Shown in pieces: positions 1-6,500 of a stretch of 7,500 bases of DNA. Source of the DNA: an uncultured Clostridia bacterium. GTDB taxonomy: Bacteria; Bacillota; Clostridia; Oscillospirales; Ruminococcaceae. The stretch is taken from NCBI GenBank assembly GCA_947176675.1, contig CAMWRN010000111.1, positions 1-7,500 of the forward strand, given 5' to 3'. The position numbers and the translations under genes were made by a program. Below the pieces are notes generated by a model. That model saw nothing but the letters and a program-made list of their open reading frames with translations, was not told the origin of the DNA and did no database searches. Every line of letters begins with the position of its first letter. The stretch's first letter is position 1.

Positions 1-616
1 GAATGAGTATCGGCGTAAGAGCCTTTGCCCGCTGTACCAGACTGCCTGTTTCCATATCAGCGCCGCGGGCCTTTTGAGCAGACATTATCTTGTCCGTTTC
101 CTCGATAAGCGTTGGTATGAACCGCAGAGCTATAGTCATCATCATTGCAAGCTCATGAACCGGAAGCTTTATCTTTTTCAGCGGAGATAAAAGCCGTTCG
201 ATAGCGTCCGTAAGGGTTATGGGGGACGTGGTGTAGGTCAGCAGGGAGCTTCCCATTATCAGCGCAATAATGCGGATTATCATGAACGCGCTTGTGCGCA
301 GACCCTCGTCCGTGATCTTTATGAAGCCGAGCTTTACAAGCGGCACTCCGTCCAGAAAAAATATGTTCAGCACCGATGTGAAAAGAATTATCGGAATAAT
401 AGGTTTAAGGCTTTTCAGCATAAGTTTAAAAGGAATTTTTGACAGCAGAAAGCTGATTATCAGGAAAATTCCTCCTACCGCAAGACCGAGAAAGCTGTCC
501 GCGGAAAAAAGCATAGCGATGAACACGCCCGTAATTATTATCTTGAACCGCGGGTCAAGGCGGTGTACAACAGATTTTCCGGGGAAATACTGACCGATAG
601 TGATGTCTTTAAGCAT
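1..616 (-). CDS. ecfT: EcfT, transmembrane component of an ECF importer (3' end outside window)
   Basis: This is the membrane scaffold of an energy-coupling-factor transporter. It links the two ATPases to interchangeable S components that bind vitamins or metals. The frame opens with ATG at 614-616 (MLKDITIGQYFPGKSVVHRL, then DPRFK) and stays open through 205 codons to the window edge; family members are about 265 residues, so roughly the last fifth is missing. The N-terminal half holds several hydrophobic helices (about residues 26-58, 70-88 and 108-127). The cytoplasmic part carries SAQKARGAD, whose Ala-Arg-Gly (residues 183-185) matches the first of the two ARG coupling motifs that dock on the ATPases. 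The second lies beyond the edge. The start overlaps the end of ecfA2 by 8 bases, and AGGTGG lies just upstream, so translational coupling is likely. The frame was read directly from the minus strand. Identification is firm. Confidence 0.93.
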   Translation of the reverse strand, partial: MLKDITIGQYFPGKSVVHRLDPRFKIIITGVFIAMLFSADSFLGLAVGGIFLIISFLLSKIPFKLMLKSLKPIIPIILFTSVLNIFFLDGVPLVKLGFIKITDEGLRTSAFMIIRIIALIMGSSLLTYTTSPITLTDAIERLLSPLKKIKLPVHELAMMMTIALRFIPTLIEETDKIMSAQKARGADMETGSLVQRAKALTPILI

Positions 617-1478
617 TTTCCCCACCTCTTTTCGCAAGGTATTCAAGAATGGTTTTGCGAGCGAATTCCACAGTATAGACGTCCGTGCGGATATCGATGC
701 CGCTTTGTTTCAGACGGTTGAACACTCTTGTTATCTGGGGTACGGCAAGTCCGATATTTTCCAGCTCGTCCGAGCGTGAAAACACCTTTGGAGTGTCATC
801 GTAGCAGAAAACCTCGGCTTTGTTCATAACAAGAATTTTATCGGCAAATTTTGCCATATCCTCCATGCTGTGGGAAACAAGCAGCACCGTGGATTTTTTG
901 TGCTGATGATATTCCTTTATCTGACCAAGGATCTTGTCCCGTCCCTTTGGGTCGAGACCTGCTGTAGGCTCGTCCAGAATAAGAGCCTTTGGTTCCATAG
1001 CCATTACTCCCGCGATAGCAACACGGCGTTTCTGACCGCCCGAAAGCTCAAAGGGAGATTTATATAGGTTGTCCTTGTGAAGTCCTACAAGCTCTGCAAT
1101 TTCCTTGATGCGGCGGTCTATTTCCTCGTCGGGAAGTCCCATATTTTTCGGACCGAAAGCGATGTCCTTGTAAACAGTCTCTTCAAAAATTTGGTATTCG
1201 GGGTACTGGAAAACCAGACCCACCTTAAAACGGATATCGCGTATTTTCACGTCCTTGCTCCATATATCCTCGCCGTCGATATAGACCTTGCCGGACGTTG
1301 GCTTGACAAGACCGTTAAAGTGCTGTATAAGCGTGGATTTTCCCGATCCCGTGTGACCGATTATCCCCGCCAGCGTGCCCTCTTCTATCTCAAGGTTTAC
1401 ATTGTTCACAGCCGTTTTTTCAAAAGGTGTGCCTATGCTGTAGGTATAGGTTAAATTTTCGGTTTTAATAACTGACAT
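609..1478 (-). CDS. ecfA2: EcfA2, ATP-binding subunit of an ECF importer
   Basis: This is the second of the paired ABC ATPases that power an ECF transporter from the cytoplasmic face. The 289-residue product shows, in order, Walker A GHTGSGKST (41-49), Q-loop Q91 in VFQYPEYQIF, signature LSGGQ (145-149), Walker B ALILDE with catalytic Glu170, D-loop GLDP, and switch His203 in VSHSMED. Length is normal for the family. I chose ATG 1476-1478 because GGAGGA (1485-1490) lies 6 bases upstream and the protein then begins MSVIKTENLTY, a normal N-terminus. The ATG 11 codons further upstream lies inside a hairpin and has no good ribosome site. The gene follows ecfA1 after 80 bases and overlaps ecfT by 8. 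The A2 rather than A1 label rests on gene order and on FQYPEYQIF in place of FQNPDNQIV. Confidence 0.95.
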   Translation of the reverse strand: MSVIKTENLTYTYSIGTPFEKTAVNNVNLEIEEGTLAGIIGHTGSGKSTLIQHFNGLVKPTSGKVYIDGEDIWSKDVKIRDIRFKVGLVFQYPEYQIFEETVYKDIAFGPKNMGLPDEEIDRRIKEIAELVGLHKDNLYKSPFELSGGQKRRVAIAGVMAMEPKALILDEPTAGLDPKGRDKILGQIKEYHQHKKSTVLLVSHSMEDMAKFADKILVMNKAEVFCYDDTPKVFSRSDELENIGLAVPQITRVFNRLKQSGIDIRTDVYTVEFARKTILEYLAKRGGENA

Positions 1479-1482
1479 TTGA

Positions 1483-1525
1483 ATTCCTCCGAAACGGAAT
1501 ACATTTTGCATTTATGCAATAATGT
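1483..1525 (-). promoter_or_regulatory. Back-to-back inverted repeats ahead of ecfA2, one covering its ribosome site
   Basis: Two inverted repeats adjoin without a gap in the 80-base space between ecfA1 and ecfA2. On the plus strand, ACATT+TTGCAT (1501-1511) and ATGCAA+T+AATGT (1514-1525) form an 11-bp stem with one bulged T and a 2-base centre. Next to it, ATTCC (1483-1487) pairs with GGAAT (1496-1500), and the intervening arm contains the ecfA2 Shine-Dalgarno sequence. In mRNA the structure could limit ribosome access or mark a processing site that tunes the A1:A2 ratio. The pairing is visible in the sequence; any function is inference. Confidence 0.35.
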
Positions 1526-1558
1526 TTCCTGTTTATACGGTTTATGCGGTAGAACTGT

Positions 1559-2425
1559 TTAACTGCCGAGAAGCTTCAGCAGCGCGCTTACACATTCGTT
1601 CTCGTCTATAATATGCGTATCGGACGGCAGACCACTTTTACCCAGCAGGTACATAAGCTCAGTGACCTGCGGAACGTCCAGTCCGACTTTTTTCATCAGC
1701 TCCACATTTGAAAAGACTTCCCGCGGAACTCCGTCCATGATTATTTCGCCGTTGTCCATGACCACTATCCTGTCTGCAAGAGCGGCTTCCTCCATGTAGT
1801 GGGTTATCAGGATTATGGTTATGCCGAAGTCCGCGTTAAGCTTGCGGATCGTTTTCAGCACTTCTTTTCTGCCTTTGGGATCGAGCATAGCGGTAGGCTC
1901 GTCCAGAACTATGCATTCGGGGCGCATTGCGATTATTCCTGCAATCGCCACACGCTGCTTCTGACCTCCAGAAAGCTGGTGAGGGGAGTGCTCGCGATAC
2001 TCGTACATTCCCACAGACTTCAGCGCGTCGTCCACACGCTCCCGCATTTCATCGGGAGGAACGCCCATGTTTTCAAGAGCGAAAGCTACGTCCTCCTCGA
2101 CTATCGTCGCCACGATCTGGTTGTCGGGGTTCTGAAAGACCATGCCCACTCTGCGGCGTATATCGAACAGCTTTTCCTCGTCGCAGGTGTCGATGCCGTC
2201 AACATAGACCTTTCCTCCGCAGGGCAGGAGAATAGCGTTCATATGCTTTGCGATCGTGGATTTTCCCGAACCGTTGTGTCCGAGGACTGCTGTGAAGCCG
2301 CCACGCGGTATGTCCAGCGAAACGCCTTTCAGCACCTGCTTTACCGGCTTTGGAGTCTCGTTTTCCTCATATTCGTTATTGTAGTGAAATTCCACCTTTT
2401 GGGCGGAAACAATATTCTTTTCCAT
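1559..2425 (-). CDS. ecfA1: EcfA1, ATP-binding subunit of an ECF importer
   Basis: This is the first of the two ABC ATPases of the ECF module and pairs with EcfA2 under EcfT at the membrane. The 288-residue product shows Walker A GHNGSGKST (49-57), Q-loop Q98 in VFQNPDNQIV (the typical EcfA1 form), signature LSGGQ (151-155), Walker B CIVLDE with Glu176, D-loop MLDP, and switch His209 in ITHYMEEA. The C-terminal portion, VGLDVPQVTELMYLL onward, is the short EcfA tail. Start ATG 2423-2425 is preceded by AAGGTG at 5-base spacing. It lies 23 bases after a small membrane-protein gene and is followed by ecfA2, so one transcript is likely. No S component occurs in the window, so the substrate cannot be named. 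This is consistent with a group II ECF module shared by unlinked S components. Confidence 0.95.
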   Translation of the reverse strand: MEKNIVSAQKVEFHYNNEYEENETPKPVKQVLKGVSLDIPRGGFTAVLGHNGSGKSTIAKHMNAILLPCGGKVYVDGIDTCDEEKLFDIRRRVGMVFQNPDNQIVATIVEEDVAFALENMGVPPDEMRERVDDALKSVGMYEYREHSPHQLSGGQKQRVAIAGIIAMRPECIVLDEPTAMLDPKGRKEVLKTIRKLNADFGITIILITHYMEEAALADRIVVMDNGEIIMDGVPREVFSNVELMKKVGLDVPQVTELMYLLGKSGLPSDTHIIDENECVSALLKLLGS

Positions 2426-2448
2426 ATCTGCACCTTATTGATGTTTTA

Positions 2449-2631
2449 TTAGTTTTCCACAAAAATATACAGAATAACAGCAATTCCTGCTGCGGCATAA
2501 AGGATACGCAGAACGAGTATCCAAACGCCTTTGAGAGTTATTCTCCTGACGCGGAGGAAGTTATTCTGCCGCCTTGAAAAAGCCGCCCACAGCAGTATTA
2601 TTCCCAGTATAACGGTTATAACCGACCGCAT
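2449..2631 (-). CDS. Small two-span membrane protein, unknown function
   Basis: I do not recognise the family. The 60-residue product has a hydrophobic segment at about 4-18 (ITVILGIILLWAAF), a strongly basic linker at 20-34 (RRQNNFLRVRRITLK), and a second hydrophobic segment at about 36-58, ending in a short VEN tail. By the positive-inside rule the linker should be cytoplasmic with both ends outside. The gene is supported by a strong ribosome site (GGAGGG four bases before ATG 2629-2631) and by close spacing: 21 bases after the preceding small gene and 23 before ecfA1. Position suggests co-transcription with the ECF genes, but it is far too small to be an S component, which normally has about six spans. 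Expression is plausible; function is unknown. Confidence 0.7.
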   Translation of the reverse strand: MRSVITVILGIILLWAAFSRRQNNFLRVRRITLKGVWILVLRILYAAAGIAVILYIFVEN

Positions 2632-2652
2632 AGTTCCCTCCGAAAACGGGGA

Positions 2653-2853
2653 TCACGTTTCGCTAAGAAGCTTTAGTCCGCTGACAAGAGCGACAACAAG
2701 CAGAAGCGCACCCACGGTAATATAGGTGATCTGTACCGCTTTTACTTCCTTGTCGGAAAGAGGCGTTCCCATTTTGGACTTGTAGGCTTTTCCTTTTTTT
2801 ATTATTCCTACCGCAAGACAGTACAAACCGCCGAGCAGAGCTAAAATCGGCAT
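2653..2853 (-). CDS. Small two-span membrane protein, unknown function
   Basis: This is a 66-residue hypothetical protein with a hydrophobic segment at about 3-18 (ILALLGGLYCLAVGII), a hydrophilic and mostly basic middle (KKGKAYKSKMGTPLSDKEVK, residues 19-38), and a second hydrophobic segment at about 42-60 ending KLLSET. ATG 2851-2853 is preceded by GAAAGGA at about 9-base spacing. It begins 21 bases after the methyltransferase stop and ends with TGA 21 bases before the next small gene, so it sits inside an apparent operon. The pattern of two spans with a basic loop resembles the following gene, but I see no clear sequence identity between the two. No catalytic motif is visible, and I assign no function. 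Confidence 0.68.
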   Translation of the reverse strand: MPILALLGGLYCLAVGIIKKGKAYKSKMGTPLSDKEVKAVQITYITVGALLLVVALVSGLKLLSET

Positions 2854-2874
2854 TTTTAATATTCCTTTCGGGTT

Positions 2875-3741
2875 TTATTCTGACGTCCATATTGCGGTTG
2901 AACCGCAGGGGAGTACCCCTCCGCTTGCTTCAACTGGAAGACCTATCTCGTCTGCCGATACAGTTCCTCCGAATTTTGCTCCTACCGTTTCCCGCAGAAT
3001 GTATGCCATTACCGACGGGGAAAGTCCCGTAGTGTAGCTGTTCAGCAGGAAGAAGAGCGGATCATCGCTCAGTACGCCAACACATAATTGTACCAAGTCG
3101 TATATGCTGTCCTCAAGCTTCCAAACCTCGCCTGTGGGACCCCTGCCGTAGGAGGGAGGATCCATTATGACCGCGTCGTAGCGTCTGCCACGCTTTATTT
3201 CACGCCTGACGAATTTTTCGCAGTCGTCTACTATCCAGCGTATGGGTTTATCTGACAGTCCCGAGGAAGCGGCGTTGTCCCGCGCCCACTGCACCATTCC
3301 CTTTGAAGCGTCCACATGGCATACGGAAGCTCCCGCGTTCGCACAGGCGAGAGTTGCTCCGCCCGTGTAGGCGAAAAGGTTCAGAACGCTTATCGGTCTG
3401 CCGGCGGAGCGTATCAAGCCGTCCATGTAGTCCCAGTTTACCGCCTGTTCGGGGAAAAGTCCCGTATGCTTGAAGCCTGTGGGACGTATGTTGAACCGCA
3501 GGTCTCCGCAGCTTATCAGCCAGCTTTCGGGAATTTTCTTTTTGAAACTCCACTGTCCGCCGCCCTTTTCGGAGCGGTGATAGTGTCCGTGAGCGGTGTC
3601 CCACAGGGGAGACTTAGGCTCGGTTTTCCAGATGATCTGAGGATCGGGACGTATCAGAACCACGTCTCCCCACAGCTCAAGCTTTTCGCCGTCCGTGCAG
3701 TCTATCAGACGGTAATCTTTCCAGTTCTCGGCAATTCTCAT
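2875..3741 (-). CDS. Class I SAM-dependent RNA methyltransferase, RlmI-like catalytic domain
   Basis: This 288-residue protein probably methylates an RNA base, most likely in rRNA, using S-adenosylmethionine. The N-terminal part (about 1-95) contains WGDVVLIRPDPQIIW and a GHYHRSEKGGGQW stretch. The Rossmann core follows, with motif I VLNLFAYTGGATLACANAGA (119-138), the acidic ribose-binding region HVDASKGMVQWARDN (142-156), VDDCEKF (171-177), and MDPPSYGRG (193-201), an NPPY-like catalytic loop. NSYTTGLSP (234-242) is also typical of this group. It resembles the COG1092/PF10672-type methyltransferases but lacks the N-terminal PUA domain of E. coli RlmI, which is about 100 residues longer. ATG 3739-3741 follows AAAGGA, 17 bases after the upstream small gene. 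The methyltransferase call is firm; the exact RNA target is not determinable here. Confidence 0.88.
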   Translation of the reverse strand: MRIAENWKDYRLIDCTDGEKLELWGDVVLIRPDPQIIWKTEPKSPLWDTAHGHYHRSEKGGGQWSFKKKIPESWLISCGDLRFNIRPTGFKHTGLFPEQAVNWDYMDGLIRSAGRPISVLNLFAYTGGATLACANAGASVCHVDASKGMVQWARDNAASSGLSDKPIRWIVDDCEKFVRREIKRGRRYDAVIMDPPSYGRGPTGEVWKLEDSIYDLVQLCVGVLSDDPLFFLLNSYTTGLSPSVMAYILRETVGAKFGGTVSADEIGLPVEASGGVLPCGSTAIWTSE

Positions 3742-3758
3742 TTTGTATCCTTTCAGAT

Positions 3759-3929
3759 TTAAATTCCATATTTGTTATGCAGGTACACCAGCCATATGAT
3801 AAACGCTCCCAAAATGGAAAAAAGCACACTCAGACCCACTATCTGGACTATCATACCGTTCCGCTGTCTGTTGGGGTGAAAATCCACAAACGGAATATCG
3901 TCTTCGTAATCGGCATATTCCGAGTTCAG
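3759..3929 (-). CDS. Small single-span membrane protein with probable CTG start
   Basis: This 56-residue frame lies between glmM and the methyltransferase. The N-terminal half is hydrophilic and acidic (NSEYADYEDDIPFVDF), followed by a basic patch HPNRQRN (18-24) and one strong hydrophobic span at about 26-50 (MIVQIVGLSVLFSILGAF and onward), ending YLHNKYGI. This is a convincing single-pass layout with the N-terminus inside. It ends with TAA 17 bases before the methyltransferase start. There is no ATG, GTG or TTG upstream of the acidic segment before the in-frame TAA at 3951-3953. The best initiator is CTG at 3927-3929, because GAGGTG sits 7 bases upstream. A base error converting an ATG is the alternative. 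I do not recognise the family. Confidence 0.55.
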   Translation of the reverse strand: MNSEYADYEDDIPFVDFHPNRQRNGMIVQIVGLSVLFSILGAFIIWLVYLHNKYGI

Positions 3930-3978
3930 TTTAATGCACCTCAGAGTCCATTAGGGGTAGGTGACTGCAATTTTACGG

Positions 3979-5343
3979 TCATTCGTTTTCGGGACACCTT
4001 TCACGTATCTTATCCGCGATCTCGACAGCCATAGCGTTTATCTGGTCGAACCGCTTGCCCTCGATCATAACGCGGATAAGCGGTTCCGTGCCGCTTTCGC
4101 GGACAAGTATCCTGCCGCTTGAACCAAGTTTTTTCTGGTTCTCGCTGATTATCTCCTCGATAACGGGATCGTTTTTCCAGGCTTCTTTCCATTTTGGGAT
4201 TATCTTAACGTTCACCATTACCTGAGGGTATCTTTCCATAATGGAGCTAAGCTCTGAAGCCTTGCGTTCCTGACGCTTCAGCACGCTGAGAAGCTGTACC
4301 GCAGTGAGCTGTCCGTCGCCCGTTGTGGCATAGTCGTGGAAAATAATATGTCCGGATTGCTCGCCGCCAAGATTGTAGCCTCCCGCAAGCATCTGCTCCA
4401 CTATGTAGCGGTCGCCAACCTTTGTGGTTATCATGTTTATGTTATTGTTCTGGGCAAAATGCGTAAATCCGAGGTTAGTAAGAATAGTTACCACCGCGGT
4501 ATTCTTTTTAAGTGTACCCTTATCCCTCATATCGCGGGCAAAGATAGCTATGAGCTTATCGCCGTCAATAAGCATACCGTTTTCGTCTACAGCAAGACAT
4601 CTGTCTGCGTCGCCGTCAAAGGCTATGCCTATGTGACATCTTTTGTCAATTACAAATTTAGAAATCATTTCCATATGGGTAGAACCACAGTTCAGGTTGA
4701 TATTTATGCCGTTGGGGGAGCAATTCACAAGAAATACGTTTGCTCCGAGTCCCGCGAAAAGCTTCTCAGCAGTGGAGCTTGCAGAACCGTTCGCACAGTC
4801 GATCGCTACCCTGAGTCCCGACAGATTGATGTCAACGGTCTTCATTACGCTTCTGATGTAGTCCCATTCGGCGTTTTTGTCGTAGGTTATCTTTCCGACG
4901 TTTGCGCCACCGTTCATTGCCTGGGCTATCTCCTCGGGATTGTCAAGAACAAGGCGTTCGATCTCCTCCTCAAGGTCGTCGGAAAGCTTATAACCCGAGC
5001 CGGAAAAAAGCTTGATACCGTTGAATTCCATGCTGTTGTGGGAAGCGGATATCATCACGCCTGCATCCGCGCCTCTCTTTTTAACCAGAAAAGCCACTGC
5101 GGGAGTAGGTACAACGCCCATGACCACAGCGTCCGCGCCCATTGAGCATATTCCTGCGATAAGTGCGGCTTCAAGAACGTCCGAGGAAATTCTCGTGTCC
5201 TTTCCAACGTAGATTTTCGGCTTGTGGTGGGATTTAGCCGTAAGTACCATAGCCGCCGCTCTGCCGATCTGCATGGCTGTCTCACAGGTAAGCTCCGTAA
5301 GCGCGACTCCTCTCGCGCCGTCTGTTCCGAATAGTCTGCCCAT
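3979..5343 (-). CDS. glmM: Phosphoglucosamine mutase GlmM
   Basis: This cytosolic enzyme converts glucosamine-6-phosphate to glucosamine-1-phosphate, a step toward UDP-N-acetylglucosamine for peptidoglycan. The 454-residue product has full family length and all four active-site loops. The N-terminal signature is RLFGTDGARG (3-12). The phosphoserine loop is ISASHN (98-103), with Ser101 as the residue that carries phosphate. The metal-binding loop is DGDADR (243-248), the sugar-specificity loop GGEQSGH (326-332), and the C-terminal phosphate-binding loop RESGTEP (415-421). ATG 5341-5343 is preceded by AAAGGAG at good spacing. A 77-base gap separates it from ruvB, the second largest gap here, and it holds a hairpin and a possible -10 box. 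glmM may therefore have its own promoter. No glmS-type ribozyme or other leader RNA fits in that gap. Confidence 0.96.
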   Translation of the reverse strand: MGRLFGTDGARGVALTELTCETAMQIGRAAAMVLTAKSHHKPKIYVGKDTRISSDVLEAALIAGICSMGADAVVMGVVPTPAVAFLVKKRGADAGVMISASHNSMEFNGIKLFSGSGYKLSDDLEEEIERLVLDNPEEIAQAMNGGANVGKITYDKNAEWDYIRSVMKTVDINLSGLRVAIDCANGSASSTAEKLFAGLGANVFLVNCSPNGININLNCGSTHMEMISKFVIDKRCHIGIAFDGDADRCLAVDENGMLIDGDKLIAIFARDMRDKGTLKKNTAVVTILTNLGFTHFAQNNNINMITTKVGDRYIVEQMLAGGYNLGGEQSGHIIFHDYATTGDGQLTAVQLLSVLKRQERKASELSSIMERYPQVMVNVKIIPKWKEAWKNDPVIEEIISENQKKLGSSGRILVRESGTEPLIRVMIEGKRFDQINAMAVEIADKIRERCPENE

Positions 5344-5363
5344 TGTTATTTCTCCTTTTTTGC

Positions 5364-5369
5364 ATTATA
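5364..5369 (-). promoter_or_regulatory. Possible -10 box upstream of glmM
   Basis: The minus strand reads TATAAT exactly, inside an A/T-rich stretch 20 bases before the glmM ATG. The hexamer about 17 bases upstream (TTCAGC) matches TTGACA at only three of six positions. Transcription from here would give a leader of only about 13 bases that still keeps AAAGGAG. The match may be chance in A/T-rich DNA. Confidence 0.3.
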
Positions 5370-5382
5370 TCTTTATTTATGT

Positions 5383-5416
5383 AACGGCTGAAAACCGCCG
5401 CAGCGGTTATGCCGTT
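5383..5416 (-). other. Stable two-part hairpin between ruvB and glmM with a UNCG tetraloop
   Basis: In the RNA of the minus strand, AACGGC pairs with GCCGUU (outer 6-bp stem). After a 2x4 internal loop, AACCGC pairs with GCGGUU (inner 6-bp stem), capped by UGCG. The closing C-G pair and loop make C(UGCG)G, an extra-stable UNCG-class tetraloop. No U-run follows (the next bases are ACAUAAAUAAAG), so it is not a classical intrinsic terminator. It could protect the 3' end of ruvB mRNA, mark a processing point, or act as a weak terminator. The structure is visible in the sequence; the role is inference. Confidence 0.45.
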
Positions 5417-5420
5417 TGTG

Positions 5421-5732
5421 TCATTCAAAAAATGTTTGCTGAGAAGCGTCTGCTTTGTCGTCCTTGGTATACTCGTATCCCATATGCCGATATGCAAGAG
5501 CGGTAGCGCACCTGCCTCGTGGAGTACGCGCGATGAAGCCGAGCTGCATAAGGAACGGTTCGCACTGCTCCTCAAGGGTGACGGCTTCCTCGCCGATAGC
5601 GGAGGCAAGGGTTTCAAGTCCTACGGGACCGCCGTTATAGCCGCGTATGAGCATATCCAGCATACGCTTGTCGAGAGTATCCAGACCGAGAGAATCTATT
5701 TCCATGCGGTCGAGGGCGATTTTGGCGATGTC
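5421..5732 (-). pseudogene. ruvB: RuvB C-terminal winged-helix portion, downstream of an in-frame stop
   Basis: This is the same reading frame as the RuvB AAA+ part, continuing for 103 codons directly after the TAG at 5733-5735. It encodes DIAKIALDRMEIDSLGLD and then the typical RuvB C-terminal winged-helix DNA-binding domain: NGGPVGLETLASAIGEE, EPFLMQLGFIARTPRGR, and a final ALAYRHMGYEY. A 13-residue tail of low complexity (TKDDKADASQQTF) ends with TGA at 5421-5423. The only early ATG (5703-5705) has no ribosome site, so separate translation looks unlikely. With the stop ignored, both parts give 357 codons, close to normal RuvB length. Either the gene is truly broken, losing its DNA-contacting domain, or one base is wrong. 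Confidence 0.85.
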
Positions 5733-6494
5733 CTAGGTTATCCTGCCGTAGCAGATGACCTCGGCAAAGTCACGGACTCTTTTCAGCAGACGGTTTGCGA
5801 TACGGGGAGTACCCCTTGCACGTCTTGCAAGCTCCATAGCTCCCGCCTTGTCGCAGGCAATTCCCAAAATTACCGCGGAGCGCATTATAATGTCGCAGAG
5901 CTGCTCGCAGGTGTAAAGCTCCAGTCTCTGAAGCATACCGAATCTGTCACGAAGCGGAGAGGTAAGCTGACCTGCCCTCGTGGTCGCGCCGATAAGGGTG
6001 AACTTCGGCAGGTCGATACGCAGTGAACGCGCCGACGGACCCTTGCCGATTATGATATCAAGTGCGTAGTCCTCCAGCGCAGGGTACAGGACTTCCTCAA
6101 TAGCGCGGGAAAGACGGTGTATCTCGTCTATGAACAGCACGTCGTTTTCCGACAGATTTGTCAGCAGAGCGGCTAAATCTCCCGGCTTTTCAATAGCGGG
6201 ACCCGACGTTATGCGGATATTTACCCCCATTTCGTGGGCAATAATAGCCGATAAAGTTGTTTTTCCCAGACCCGGAGGACCGTACAACAGAACGTGGTCG
6301 AGAGGCTCGCCGCGTTTTTTTGCTGCTTCTATATAAATGGACATATTCTCCTTTACTTTGTCCTGACCGATATATTCCGACAGAGTTTTCGGACGCAGAT
6401 TAAGGTCTGGCTCTTCCGAGTCGTTTGGTATGACTTCGGGAGAAACCGTTCTGTTCACGGGACGTTCAAAGTTCATTTCGCTTGATTCCAGCAA
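5733..6494 (-). CDS. ruvB: Holliday junction branch-migration ATPase RuvB, AAA+ part, ended early by TAG
   Basis: RuvB is the hexameric AAA+ motor that, with RuvA, drives branch migration of Holliday junctions in recombination and repair. These 253 residues contain the family entry motif LRPKTLSEYIGQ (33-44), Walker A GPPGLGKTT (72-80), Walker B LFIDEIHR (120-127), sensor 1 GATTRAG (169-175), the arginine-finger segment SPLRDRFG (179-186), and sensor 2 GTPRIANRLLKRVRDFAE (228-245). A TAG at codon 254 stops the frame where the C-terminal domain should begin, and that domain follows in the same frame. I prefer the TTG start at 6492-6494 because AAAGGAAAG lies six bases upstream; the ATG at 6474-6476 has only weak GGAA. 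The gene begins 27 bases after the phosphatase stop. ruvA, often adjacent, is not in the window. Confidence 0.92.
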   Translation of the reverse strand: MLESSEMNFERPVNRTVSPEVIPNDSEEPDLNLRPKTLSEYIGQDKVKENMSIYIEAAKKRGEPLDHVLLYGPPGLGKTTLSAIIAHEMGVNIRITSGPAIEKPGDLAALLTNLSENDVLFIDEIHRLSRAIEEVLYPALEDYALDIIIGKGPSARSLRIDLPKFTLIGATTRAGQLTSPLRDRFGMLQRLELYTCEQLCDIIMRSAVILGIACDKAGAMELARRARGTPRIANRLLKRVRDFAEVICYGRIT

Positions 6495-6500
6495 TTTTAT

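Noticed and set aside
1531..1548. Tandem 9-base repeat GTTTATACG / GTTTATGCG between ecfA1 and ecfA2
   Set aside because: Two short copies matching at eight of nine bases can arise by chance in A/T-rich intergenic DNA, and no further copies are seen.
5035..5052. GlmM active-site loop reads ISASHNS rather than the common ISASHNP
   Set aside because: The catalytic serine and following His-Asn are intact, and Ser after Asn is, from recall, a common form in clostridial GlmM. There is no sign of lost function.
4336..5145. A 269-codon open frame on the plus strand opposite glmM, with similar plus-strand frames at 1799-2452 and 5409-6026
   Set aside because: Each lies antisense to a gene with clear family motifs, has no recognisable domain, and is explained by codon bias of the opposite strand.
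5344..5420. A riboswitch or glmS-type ribozyme leader ahead of glmM
   Set aside because: The 77-base gap is too short for a glmS ribozyme and shows only one simple hairpin plus the ribosome site.
5421..5705. The RuvB C-terminal part as an independent gene starting at ATG 5703-5705
   Set aside because: There is no ribosome site before that ATG, and family residues (DIAKIALDR) continue upstream in the same frame to the TAG, so it is the broken end of ruvB.
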